From assembly GCA_030770535.1 (NCBI GenBank), contig JASVEC010000002.1:744001-808000 (forward strand): DNA of 64,000 nucleotides, in the 5' to 3' direction. Positions 12,250 to 23,227 of the stretch are shown one piece after another. This DNA is from Batkoa obscura. Its lineage: Eukaryota > Entomophthoromycota > Entomophthoromycetes > Entomophthorales > Batkoaceae. The position numbers were made by a program, and so were the translations under genes. The notes beneath the pieces are model-generated. The model was not told the origin of the DNA. It saw only the letters and a list, made by a program, of their open reading frames with translations, and did not search any database. The first letter of the stretch is position 1, and each line of letters begins with the position of its first letter.

Positions 12250-13461
12250 ATATTAGAAAAAAGAAATGGGTTTTAATAAAGAAAGTATTATTTATTTGAA
12301 ATTAATAATAAAAAAGGAATTAAAATATAATATTTTATTATTATTGTTATATTTAAAAAAATCAATTGATTATTTTTTAGCATACTTTTTTGAGAATTTG
12401 ATGAGAAGGGAATAAAAGAGATTCGAGTATCCTATATATTTTAATTTAAATAAACAAATAAAACAGTTGATGTTTTAATTACTCAACTTGTTAAAAGGTC
12501 GAGATCTTTTTAAATATTTTATTTCATAGTATCCTATTTTACTATTCTAAATGGATTAAATCCTTTATTCTTTTATTATACAAATTTCAAGAATTAGTAT
12601 AAGAATGAAGGCTCTCACAATGAATTTTATTTTTTAAACTAATTTAGTGTAATTTGTTTTAAATTTAAATGTTAATTTAATTTAACTTTTAATTTCATTT
12701 ATTTAAAACAAATTTTATTAAAATAGTTTAAATATTAACTATATTATTTTTCATATCTTCTTAAAGCATTTAAAAATAATATTAATTTTTTTGTATTATT
12801 AATGGAGTTCAAGACATAAATTGAATTTTATTATCATTAAACTTATTAATTTTATATTAAAATTGATTATTTTGTATTATTTTATATTATTTTTATAAAA
12901 TGAAATATATATTTTCAATCTTGCATAAATTTAGATTTACAATTTTAGTCAAAGACGTTACCTCTTAAAAAAATAGTGGCTTTGTTAAAGGACAAAATGC
13001 AAACTTCAATTGAAGAACAAAATACTCAATTTTAAGCCCCAGTTCATTTTTTGAATAAAAAGACATTTACCTATCCAGCTGATGATGAAGATTACAATAT
13101 CATTTACTTTTTATAGAATTTACAATAAACTAAGGTCAAGTAATAAGACTGAATATTCTATTAAATGATTTAATTACCAGTTAAAAAAATTAAAAATAAA
13201 TATTCTAAATTTAAGTTTAAATAAGAGTTATGTAAATAGTTAATAACCGTAAATTTAACATTAAAATCAATAGATTTTTATTTACATATAAGAAAGATCA
13301 GCTGATAATAATAATAATAATGTCAACAAATTGAAAAAAAAGTATATAAATAACTTGGAAGTGAGAAAATAAGATTAATCATTTTTATTTTATTTTATTT
13401 TATTTTATTTTGTTATACTTTTGTAATAATAAATCAATAAATCAATAAATCAATAAATAAA
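12250..13461. other. Intergenic region upstream of trehalase
   Basis: About 1.2 kb. Most is AT-rich without signal. A stretch at 12960-13130 is less AT-biased and has short peptide-like pieces in more than one frame, but no gene could be built. A TATA-like TATATAAA lies near 13340, about 115 bp before the trehalase start. Confidence 0.5.
13383..13458 (+). repeat. Simple repeats in the trehalase 5' leader
   Basis: A TTTTA pentamer tract (13383-13411) is followed by an AATC-type tract (about 13431-13458) ending at the start codon. Both probably lie in the transcribed leader. Confidence 0.75.
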
Positions 13462-15422
13462 ATGAATTTAATATCAATTAATTTCCTACTTCATTATCTT
13501 GTAATTTCTATTACTTCCTTAACTATTGACCTCCCTACTACTACTAAAGAAATTGTCCAAGGTTGTGATTCGGAATTATATTGTGATGGAGAGATATTAA
13601 AACAAGTTCAATTACATCAAGTTTATCCGGATGGAAAAACATTCGTTGATATGGCTACCAAAAAGCCATTACAACAAGTATTAAGTAATTATAAATCTTT
13701 AGGTACTAATATAACTAAAGAATCTCTACTTGGCTTCTTAAATGAAAACTTCCATGAAGCTGGATATGAATTAGTACAATCTAGTTTAACGGATTATAAA
13801 GAGATGCCTTTGTTTTTAACCGATATTAAGGACCCAATCTTAAAATCATTTGGACAAAAGGTACATTCTTATTGGACAACATTAGTAAGAAAAATTGATT
13901 TAAGTAAACTTTGTGATGGATGTGTTAGTAGTTATTTAAAAACATCTCATCCCTTTGTAGTACCTGGTGGAAGATTTCGAGAGTTTTATTATTGGGATAC
14001 TTATTTTGCTTTACAAGGTTTATTATTAGGGGAATTATATGATACAAGTAAAAATATAATATTAAATTTTTTGGAATTTGTAGATGAATATGGGTTTATG
14101 CCTAATGGTGCTAGAATTTATTTCTTGAATCGATCTCAACCTCCACTATTAATCCCTATGGTTTATGATTATATTGAGAAAACTAAGGATTTTGACTTAT
14201 TAAAAAGAGCTATTAATACTTTAGATAAAGAATATAGTTATTGGCTAAAATATCATTCAGTCGAAGTAGAATGTGGGAAATTAAAAGATCAAAATATTCA
14301 AAATTGTTATTTAACTCGATATTATGTTAACAATACTAAACCAAGGCCAGAATCTTATAGAGAAGATTATATTACTGTAGAATTATCAAATAAGAATTTT
14401 ACATTAAAAGAGAAAGAGAGTTTATATGCAGATATTGCAACTGGTGCTGAATCAGGTTGGGATTATTCTACTCGTTGGTTAAGTAATGATTTTGAACCTA
14501 ATCTTAATCAAACAAATGAAGAAATATTAAGTCATTTAAAAACTAGAGAAGTAATACCAGTTGATTTAAATTCAATTATGTATTTAAATGAAAAATTATT
14601 ATCTAAATTACATTTAATGATGTTTAATTTAACTAATCAAAAAGATAGTAATTCAAATCAAAAGAAATGTAATCAACATTTAACGTTATCAAAAAAGTAT
14701 CTCAAAGCAAGTGAATTAAGAAAACAATTGATGTATAATATATTTTGGAATCAAAAAGATTTTACGTTTTATGATTATAATATTGTCACTAAGTCAACTA
14801 TCAATAAATTTTCTGCTTCTAATTATTGGCCTTATTGGACTGGTGCTTTAAGTGATGAGATATTGAATAATGATTTTAATTTATTGAATGCATTTAATAA
14901 GATTGAAGAGATTAGTTTAAAATATCCAGGTAAATTTAGAATATAATATGTATATCTTATAATAATAGTTATTAATTGAATTTATCTTTAGGCGGTATCC
15001 CATCTACTTTAGTGAATTCCAAATTACAATGGGATTTACCTAATTCATGGCCACCTTTAGAATATGTGATTATATTTGGTATTAAAAATCATATAAAACT
15101 CCTTCATGATAAACATCTTCTTATTAAATCAGAGAAACTTCAACGATTAAATGTTGATCTATCTAATAAATTTGTGAATACCGTTTTCTGTGCATGGTAT
15201 CAAACCGGGGGTTCTTTGAAAGATTTAGTAATGAAAGATCCAAATGCACCAGCTGATCAAGAAGGTCATATGTTTGAGAAATTTAATGTAACCTCAATTG
15301 GAAGATCTGGTGGTGGTGGTGAATATCAAGTTCAAACTGGCTTCGGTTGGACTAATGGAGTCTTACTTTCAATTTTGAATTTGTTTAATAAGGATTTAAA
15401 GGCACCTAAATGTACCAATTAA
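13462..15422 (+). CDS. TREH: Secreted trehalase, GH37
   Basis: Hydrolyses trehalose to two glucose, probably outside the cell or in a secretory compartment. Two exons (13462-14929, 14992-15422) join in frame for 632 residues. The N-terminus is a hydrophobic signal peptide (LLHYLVISITSLT). The GH37 signatures are all present: the YPDGKTFVDM block near residue 55, PGGRFREFYYWDTY, GAESGWDYSTRW, QWDLPNSWPPLEY at the start of exon 2, and GGGGEYQVQTGFGWTNGV near the end. The ASNYWPYWTG block sits late in exon 1. The layout follows animal-type secreted trehalases. It lacks the long regulatory N-terminus of fungal neutral trehalase and is unrelated to GH65 acid trehalase. No C-terminal GPI signal is evident. 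Confidence 0.95.
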
Positions 15423-15530
15423 TTATGTTATCAAATGTTGAAATAAAATTTAAAATAATATTATATTAAAGGTGTCTTTATTATCTTAGTTTTATTTGTT
15501 GATTATATTAATAATAAATAAATAACTATA

Positions 15531-15626
15531 TGGGGATGTATTTTTTTAAGAATTTTACTAACAATCTTTCCATTCAAATAGCGCTTAAAAATAGAAAAAG
15601 TGATGAAATCAAAAGAAACATCCTCA
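15531..15626 (+). mobile_element. TA-MITE family A, copy 2
   Basis: Starts TGGGGATGTATTTTTTTAAG and contains the hallmark CAAATAGCGCTTAAA core; ends ACATCCTCA. TA flanks the left end. It lies 110 bp after the trehalase stop codon. Confidence 0.85.
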
Positions 15627-16027
15627 TTCATTATTATATTATTCTAAAGTAATAATTTAAATTAAAATTATTAGTTTTTCAATAGAATAAAATCTTTTGT
15701 TGGCTTTGTTTATAATATAATGTATATTACTAATCAACAATATACTAAGTATAGATATTTAATGATACTCTGTCAAAATCCAAGTCATCGAAATTTCTAG
15801 TTATTTCAAGAAAATTGTTAAAAGTCTTAAATAGAGTTGATTTATTATTGATTATCTATTCAATTGACCAATCAAATTCGACTTAATTACTAATCGTGAC
15901 TATTGAAATAAATCTTACAGCAATTTTAAAAAAATATAAATAATGATGATTGTAAACAAAACTTTATATTCTTTGATTTAAAAAATTTTCAATACAATTT
16001 TGTTTCAAAAAGAAAATTAAATTAATT
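15627..16027. other. Intergenic region upstream of the RING gene
   Basis: About 0.4 kb AT-rich spacer; no gene or clear element seen. Confidence 0.5.
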
Positions 16028-17554
16028 ATGGGCTCTTCGGTATCACATATGAATCGTCGACAGAATAATGTTAATAATTCAAATAATTCTTCATCAAACG
16101 ATAGTATTATTGAAATCCAAAATCACCAAGTTAATCCTTTAACTAATGATAACCGTAATAACAATGAAGTGATAACTGAAACAAATGAGCCAATGGCTCA
16201 GGTTAACTTTATTGAGTTAAATAACAATATTGATCTAATTAACAATAATATTGATCTAGTTGATAATAATAACTTGTTAAATATAAATCAACAAATTCAA
16301 AATGATCTTTCAAATGAATTAAATAATTTTATTGATCTTGATTTAAATAATAATAATTCTCAAATTGATAATAACACTGTATCAAATAACAATATAGAAA
16401 CTATTCATAATAATCTAGAGACAATCAATAATAGAATACATACTATTAGTAATAATATAGATACTATTAATAATAATATAGATACTATTAATAATAATAT
16501 AGATACTATTAATAATAGCAGTGATAGCTCTGAAATCAACAATACTAATAATACTCAAGCTGATTTAAATAACATTACTACTACCACTACTATCGAGCCG
16601 CATAACAATAACCAATCTGAACTAAATACTACTACTATCATCGAATCTAACAGTGATAACAGTCATCAAGGATTAAATAGTAATAGTAATAATAGAGAAT
16701 CAAATAATATTAGTGCCATTGAACCTGATAATAATAGTCTTACTGGGATAGATAACAATAGTAATACTGAATCAAACAATAATACTCATCCAAGAGTAAA
16801 CAATAGTAACAGACCAAATAACCCTCGAATTAGATTCTTTATGACATTTTTACCTACAAATAATGAAAATAGACCAGCTGGGGTAGCTACTATTTTTGAA
16901 TTTAATTTAAATGATGAAGAAGGACACAATCTTGACATCAATGATATACTAACTGAAATAGCCATGAGATTAAGTAATGAAGAAAATAGAAAAATACATA
17001 AAGCAAGTAAAGAATCTATTAATAAATTACCAACCCACTTTATTAATGAAATCAATAATCAACATAATATTATTATTAATAATAATGAGAATTGTTTGAT
17101 TTGTTTAGATGAATGGGAAAACGAACAAATCATTGTTAAAATGCCATGTTCTCATATATTTCATAAAGATTGTTTATTACACTGGTTAGATAAATCAAAT
17201 ACTTGTCCTAATTGTCGATTTCCTTTATTAACAGAAGATGAAGAAGTTAATCAAGAAATCAATCAAGAAATTCAAAGTCGAAAAGATAAAGCTCATTTAC
17301 ATTTACATTCTACTTGTGCTATGAATCCCATTGGATTATGTGATTGTGATTTAAATTCATTTCTAAATGATAATTTAATACAATTAAGTTGCGGTCATAA
17401 GTTTCATTTAGATTGTATTCAAACTGCATTGATTTCTTCAAGTTCTTTATTATTAAAAGAAGATGTCAATTCCACTATTAAATGTCCCTCATGTTTAAGA
17501 TATTCTATTGTACAGAATTGGGATTCGTGTCATAAAAAGGAATTGCTATTTTGA
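16028..17554 (+). CDS. Asn-rich RING-H2 protein, likely membrane-tethered E3 ubiquitin ligase
   Basis: Intronless, 508 residues. The N-terminus MGSSVS fits an N-myristoylation signal (Gly2, Ser6), suggesting membrane attachment without a transmembrane segment. Residues ~10-265 are low complexity, Asn-rich, with a tandem NNIDTI unit (DNA 16445-16513). A C3H2C3 RING-H2 finger lies at ~356-396: CLICLDEW...MPCSHIFHKDCLLHWL...CPNCR. A second ring-like cluster follows at ~430-495: CDCD...LSCGHKFHLDCI...CPSCLRY, preceded by a TCAMNPIGLC segment. RING-H2 proteins recruit E2 enzymes to ubiquitinate substrates; the target here is unknown. The second cluster could be another zinc finger or a scaffold. 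Confidence 0.85.
   Translation: MGSSVSHMNRRQNNVNNSNNSSSNDSIIEIQNHQVNPLTNDNRNNNEVITETNEPMAQVNFIELNNNIDLINNNIDLVDNNNLLNINQQIQNDLSNELNNFIDLDLNNNNSQIDNNTVSNNNIETIHNNLETINNRIHTISNNIDTINNNIDTINNNIDTINNSSDSSEINNTNNTQADLNNITTTTTIEPHNNNQSELNTTTIIESNSDNSHQGLNSNSNNRESNNISAIEPDNNSLTGIDNNSNTESNNNTHPRVNNSNRPNNPRIRFFMTFLPTNNENRPAGVATIFEFNLNDEEGHNLDINDILTEIAMRLSNEENRKIHKASKESINKLPTHFINEINNQHNIIINNNENCLICLDEWENEQIIVKMPCSHIFHKDCLLHWLDKSNTCPNCRFPLLTEDEEVNQEINQEIQSRKDKAHLHLHSTCAMNPIGLCDCDLNSFLNDNLIQLSCGHKFHLDCIQTALISSSSLLLKEDVNSTIKCPSCLRYSIVQNWDSCHKKELLF
16445..16513 (+). repeat. 21-bp tandem repeat within the RING gene
   Basis: Three near-perfect copies of a 21-bp unit built on AATAATATAGATACTATTA, coding for NNIDTIN, with diverged copies before and after. 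Confidence 0.9.
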
Positions 17555-17731
17555 AAAGATTATTAATTAATAATCTATGTATATATTTTTATAAACTTAT
17601 TTCAGTTTTCAATTTGTATTATATTAATAAAATTTAAATTTATACTTATTAATTTTATTTAAGTTTTTAAAGTATTGAAATAATAGAAATTCCATTAAAA
17701 ATAATAATAGTAATATCAAAAAAAGATTAAT

Positions 17732-18673
17732 TTATTCAATATCATAATAATAATTGGATGGATGATGATGATATTTAGAATGGTAACGATGATGATGATG
17801 ATGATGATGATGATTTACTTTAGGTTCATAATATTCTTTAATATCATAATCATGACGACGACGAATATTAAAATTACGACGATGATGATGTTTACTATGA
17901 CCTTCATGAGGTGAATTACGACGATATCTTTTATAAGCATTATTATCACCACGATATTCATACCTTCTTCTTCTCAAATATCTATTAGGTTGATAAGAAT
18001 CACTTTTACTTAAATAGGTATAAGATCTAGGATATTTTTTATTATCATATCTATCTGATTTGCCATAACTTCTTGTTCTTAAATAAGTAGAATAACCTCT
18101 TTTATATTTTGGTCGATAATTATTGAATTTATATGAACCTGAATTCATTCTTCTTCTTCTTAATGAATATCCCGCTCCATATCGTTTAGTTCGTATTTCA
18201 TAACGGGCTTCATTATTATATGAATTCTCTTTATCATATTCTTCAGTTTCATCACTGGCTGCTTTTAATTCCATTGAGTTATCCAACTCAATTGATTCTT
18301 GTTGATTTACCTCACTTCCTTCATCTTCAGCTGCTGCCTTTAATTCACTCTTGTCTTCTTGTTCTTCTTGTTCTTCTTGTTCTTCTTCTTCAGTCATTGC
18401 TTTTAAAACAGATTCATCTACTTGTTCATTACTATCTACTAACTTTTGCATCTCATTGTTAACCTTAATCATATTTGATTTGTTAATAGATGAAGTAGAT
18501 ATACCATTTGATTGACTTTCATCTAAGATTGGGGTTGGCATTAACAAGACTGGATTCTCATTCAATGTGGATGGAGTTGGCTCATTTAATGATAATTTAG
18601 GATCTAAATTCACATTGGGAAGGGCTAAGATAGTAGGTAATAATATTAGAATTAAGTGACTTAATTGATGCAT
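17732..18673 (-). CDS. Secreted His/Tyr/Arg-rich low-complexity protein
   Basis: Intronless, 313 residues, no recognised domain. A signal peptide is clear (HLILILLPTILALP). The middle is acidic with an EEQEEQEEQ run and a repeated ELKAA(A/S) motif. After a dibasic KR at RTKRYGAGY (about residue 164) the composition switches to Tyr, Arg and Lys with many RRRR/KR sites. The last ~55 residues are His-rich, with eight consecutive His and HHRYHSKYHHH, ending YYYDIE. The acidic-pro then basic-mature layout fits a secreted propeptide processed at dibasic sites; the tail resembles histatin-like or metal-binding compositions. This is inference from composition only. It shares the signal-acidic-basic/His plan with the protein at 47830-49044, though the repeats differ. 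Confidence 0.75.
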   Translation of the reverse strand: MHQLSHLILILLPTILALPNVNLDPKLSLNEPTPSTLNENPVLLMPTPILDESQSNGISTSSINKSNMIKVNNEMQKLVDSNEQVDESVLKAMTEEEEQEEQEEQEDKSELKAAAEDEGSEVNQQESIELDNSMELKAASDETEEYDKENSYNNEARYEIRTKRYGAGYSLRRRRMNSGSYKFNNYRPKYKRGYSTYLRTRSYGKSDRYDNKKYPRSYTYLSKSDSYQPNRYLRRRRYEYRGDNNAYKRYRRNSPHEGHSKHHHRRNFNIRRRHDYDIKEYYEPKVNHHHHHHHHRYHSKYHHHPSNYYYDIE

Positions 18674-20039
18674 TGAAAGTTATTTGAATTAGGTTTTAAT
18701 TATTGATTATAAATGAGATTATGTGTTATGTGATTCGTATATGTTGAAATGTTGCTGTTCTATTAGAGTGATATATTATAGAAATAGAATGTATTAATGT
18801 ATTTAATGTATTTAATGTATTTGTTATGTGAATGAAATAAACTAAATGTAAATCAATATAAAAAAGTCTAAAAGATAAAAATGAAAACCATTTACAAAAT
18901 AGAAGATAAATACAAAGAATATTATTGTTTATTTATATTTTTTTTAAAATGTTAGAACTTAATTGTTGATTTTAATTTTAATTTTTTAACAGTTAATATC
19001 GGAATTTATTTTTTTGTTTGAGTTAAAATTTTGACTATTTAGTTTACATTTGATAAAAGTCATTTTTTATGATTTTAAATTAAAAGATGTTTAGAGTATC
19101 CAATCAGAAGTCGATTATTTAATTTTTTTAATAACATCAACTACTTAAGTTTGAAATATTTTACAGTTATAAATAAATAGAGCTAAGTTTGGGTTTTGAT
19201 TTTGTTATTTATAAACAAAGTAATTAAATTATTCAATTTTTTTATTACTTGTTTTAAATATTAATTTTAATATTATTCCATATTTTCATAATACTTTTTA
19301 TACTCAATAGTTTTCAATTTATTTATTACAATTAAAGTTTTGAATTTTAACTCAATTAAGCTTCAAAGTTTTATAACTAATAACTGTCTGTTTTATTAAA
19401 CTTAGTAACTTAGATTTCTGACTAAGATATAAGTTACTAAAAGTCTAAATAAAAACACTGAATTTTAATTTACTAATTTTCTATTTTTTATAAAGATTTG
19501 TTATTCAAACTTATATGTTTAATATTTTAATATTTTAATATATATATATTATTAATACTATAATGTACCTTTATAGTATTCTATTAAAAATTGCACTTTT
19601 GATCAATTTATAAATTAGAAATATAAAAATAACTTTTTTTGTATTAATATCAGATTAATGTTATTTTGAAATTTTATGTCATATAAAAATCATCAGATTA
19701 ATGAGACAAAAATAAATCTAGTTATAAATTTTAGACTAAAAACTTCAAAAGAATTTCTTTTAACAATACTTGATTTGAAACATAAATTATTCTTTACAAA
19801 TTTTAACATAATAGAATATGGGAAAATAATGACCTAATGAAAGGAGAAATTAATATTGAATTTAACTCAATGTAAATTAATGATTGGCTTCACTTCATTT
19901 CAAACTCGAATTTTTATCAAATAATAGATTCATTCTTTTGTTAAAAGAAAAATAAAGTACTTTTTAAAAGTGTTAACAATCACTTTCCTACAATAAAACT
20001 GTAATATAGTGTATAACAAATAAACAAAAGAAGAATAGA
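18674..20039. other. Gene-free region, about 1.37 kb
   Basis: Divergent promoter space between the secreted His-rich gene and the phosphotransferase. It is very AT-rich, with a short ATGTATTTA tandem near 18790-18820. No gene, RNA or MITE recognised. Confidence 0.5.
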
Positions 20040-21635
20040 ATGCCATTTATAGATCCAAAATATAAAAAAAATTTAAGTTTATATAAATATAAAGGAGTGG
20101 ATAACTCTTTATTATCAAAATATGTATTAAACCATTATTGGACTTGGTTAGTTTCCCTATTTCCTTTATGGATGGCGTAAGTGAATTTTAGTTATGTATT
20201 ATTTTATAAAATATTTTATTAAATATTTTTTACTATATTTAGTCCAAATTTAATTACTTTACTTGGCTTCATATTAATCATCTTTAACTTTGGCTTGTGT
20301 CTTATTTTTGATCCAACTTTAGATGGTCAAGGTCCTGCTTGGTTATATGTTAGGTAAAAATAAGTAAACTAACTATTAAACTCATTGTAATATTTTTATT
20401 ATTATCAGTTATGGTGTTGGATTATGGATTTATGCTTCATTTGATGCTATTGACGGTAAACAAGCAAGGAGAACTGGTACTTCTGGTCCTTTAGGACAGT
20501 TATTTGATCATAGTAAGTTTAATCCAGTATTTTCTATTGCAATTGTATTAAGTTTGTTTTTTTTGTTTAGGTTGCGATGCTTTAAATACAACCGTAGGTT
20601 TTTACATTTGATTTTATTTAAAATATAAATTAATATTTTAATAGCTTGTAGGTTTATTAACTATTTCAGCTTTTAAAATTAGTAAAGATTGGTGGTCTAT
20701 TATTTCAGTATATACAGGTAATCCATCTTTATATATTTAAGTAACAACTTGAAATTTAAACCTTGACTTTTGTTAGCTTTTGGTAATTTTTATTTAACTA
20801 CATGGGAAGAATACCATACCGGAACATTATATTTAAGTTATTTTTCTGGACCAGTTGAAGGTTTAACTTCGGTATGTATTTTATTTATTCTTACTGGTTA
20901 TGTCACTCCTTCTTATTGGACACAAGACGTACGTACTATTTTGCATTTAAAAGATACTACTTTACCTTTTATTCCTTCCATTGAAATCAACAAATTATTT
21001 TTATTGATCGCTTTCTTTGTTATGTTTTTAAACATTATTAATAGGTAAGTTACTATATATCCATTCTATACCATTTTAATTTAGTTTTTATTCGTTTAGT
21101 GCATACAATGTTATACAAACATACAATGAAAAAAAACAATCTTCTATTACTGCTTTATTAGGTATATTACCTTTTGCAGTAGCTAGTCTTTTGGGTTATC
21201 TTTGGATCTCCGCTTCACCTTTTATATTTACTGAATGTTTAGTACCCTTCATGTTGTTTTTGGGATTCACTGTAGCTTATAACGTAGGCTTAATTATTTT
21301 GGCTCATGTTACTAAAGCTCCATTCCCTTACTTCAATAAGTTATATGTACCTTTGATTGTTGGGGCTATCAATTCTAATTTATCAATTTTATTTGATATG
21401 TAAGTTTTTATTAATATATAAATAGTATATAATTATTAATATTTCTACTTCTAGAAAACCAATATTTGAGAAAGGAAATGAGATTACTTATATTTATGCA
21501 TGTATGTTATTTTCTATTGGATATTATTTGTATTATTCTATTTCAGTTATCAATGAAATTTGTGATCATTTTGATATCTATTGTTTATCTATTAAACATT
21601 TGGATCAAGTTCCAGGATATAAGAAAGATGAATAA
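20040..21635 (+). CDS. Choline/ethanolamine phosphotransferase (CDP-alcohol phosphotransferase)
   Basis: Final step of the Kennedy pathway: transfers phosphocholine or phosphoethanolamine from CDP to diacylglycerol in the ER or Golgi membrane. Eight exons join in frame (20040-20176, 20243-20353, 20409-20512, 20571-20593, 20645-20717, 20777-21044, 21100-21399, 21455-21635) for 398 residues. The family signature DG-x2-AR-x8-G-x3-D-x3-D is intact as [20 protein letters not shown] followed by SCD. Multiple hydrophobic helices and the N-terminal [14 protein letters not shown] segment fit eukaryotic CPT1/EPT1/CEPT1. Which head group is preferred cannot be decided. Exon 4 is only 23 bp and the catalytic motif is split across the intron before it. 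Confidence 0.93.
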
Positions 21636-21928
21636 GTAATCCTTCTTTAATTTCATTTACAGTATAAAACGCAACTATGTTTTATATCTCTAAATTTAAT
21701 ATTTTTAAATAAATATATTGTTTGTGTATAATTATCATATTATTTCTTACTTCATTTTTTCTTCTATAAAACTTATTAAAGCTGATCCCATAATAAATTA
21801 ATTGAGTCCAACTTCCAGCTCATTCAAAAAATTATTATGCCAACCAAAAAGAAAATTAAAAAATTGCAATTGATCTAAAAAAGATAATCAAAAGCTAAAC
21901 TCATCAATTTTTATATTCAAATAAAAAA

Positions 21929-22662
21929 ATGAGTTCAACCGATAACAAAGTAGAGGAGCTACACCAATTAGCTGAACAAGTCAATTTAGAGCCTCGTCAA
22001 CATTGGGATAAAAAGATCGATACCCCATATCCATTGATCGATAATGACCCTCACTTTAAAAGAGTAGTTAGTTATTTTAGAGCTGAAGATTATGCTGCTT
22101 GGGGTATAGGTACTGCTTTTTTCCCAGCTGCTTTTTATTTTTTGGGTAAGTTTGATTATATTGGATTGGGATTTTAAAGTAATGTGTCATTTTATTAGAA
22201 AAAAGAGAAGTTAGTGTACCAAAGGCTAGACTTCCAGCTAATTTAATGTTCTGTGCTGCACTTGGCACCATTGGTGGTTTCTTATATGCCTATCAATCAA
22301 GTAGCAGTAAGTTGTTTTTTACCATTTTTAAAATAAAGAATAATAATGTTAATATTATTAATAGAAAGGTTTTGGGGATGGAGTGAAAATGAGAGAGAAA
22401 GATTAAGAGATATAAAGGAACTTGGAAATAAATATAAAAATGAACAAAAATTATATGGTCAATCTTCTTTAGATACTTATTATCAACAAGCTGCTGCTAA
22501 TAATTCACGTTATTCAGCTCTTAAGTTTGGTAAGTTTTGACTTTTTGATATTTTATGAGTTCAAAAATAATATGTTTTTTTTCAGGTGCTATTCCTTGGT
22601 TCAATTTTGTTAACCATCCTCATCACGGTGTTGATGAAAAACAATATCAACAAAAAGAATAA
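21929..22662 (+). CDS. NUXM: Mitochondrial complex I 21-kDa (20.9-kDa, NUXM-type) subunit
   Basis: Accessory subunit of respiratory NADH:ubiquinone oxidoreductase in the inner mitochondrial membrane. Four exons (21929-22145, 22199-22306, 22365-22529, 22586-22662) join in frame for 188 residues. The N-terminal block YPLIDNDPHFKRVVSYFR then DYAAWG matches the fungal 21-kDa subunit. Two short hydrophobic helices follow (FFPAAFYFL; MFCAALGTIGGFLYAY), then the C-terminal block RFWGWSENE and finally PWFNFVNHPHHGVD. Its presence implies a respiring mitochondrion, which argues against anaerobic gut fungi or microsporidia. It starts 293 bp after the phosphotransferase on the same strand. Confidence 0.88.
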
Positions 22663-23227
22663 AGTAGGAGATTTTTTTATCCTTATTATAAATTATTATC
22701 GTTATTTAATGAAAGATTGTTTTTATTGTTTAAAGTTATTATAAGTAGAAAATGGCAATTAAGGTAGAATCATCTTATTATATAATGAAGTAATTATTGT
22801 TTAATATATTTGTACAATTGATAGTCATAATTATATTCTGTGGCTACTTATAGTGATGAATGTTCTATAATACAAAATATTTAGTCAAAAAAACTTCAAT
22901 AGGTTCATTTTATCTAAGACATTAATTCGAATGCCATTTAATAAATGACATAGTTTGAAACATATTAATCTTAACTATTTTAAAACCACGTTGCTACTCA
23001 TTTAATAAAAATGCCTTCCAATCTAGTAAATTGTAATATTGATTTTTGCTTATTTTAAAACTTCTACTTCTACAAAATAGATTATAAAAGGTATAGCATA
23101 ACATCATAAGAACAAAAAGCTCATATTAACAATCATATTGATTTGCACATTTTAATACTATATTTTATTCCCCCATGTTTTTTTAAAAAAAATCTAATTT
23201 TTTCCAAATAGTCAGCCATCAACATAA
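22663..23227. other. Convergent intergenic region between NUXM and CCT1
   Basis: About 0.56 kb holding the 3' ends of two convergent genes; AT-rich, no element recognised. Confidence 0.5.

Noticed and set aside
12960-13140. Possible small gene before trehalase
   Set aside because: Peptide-like fragments lie in different frames with stops and no convincing splice signals.
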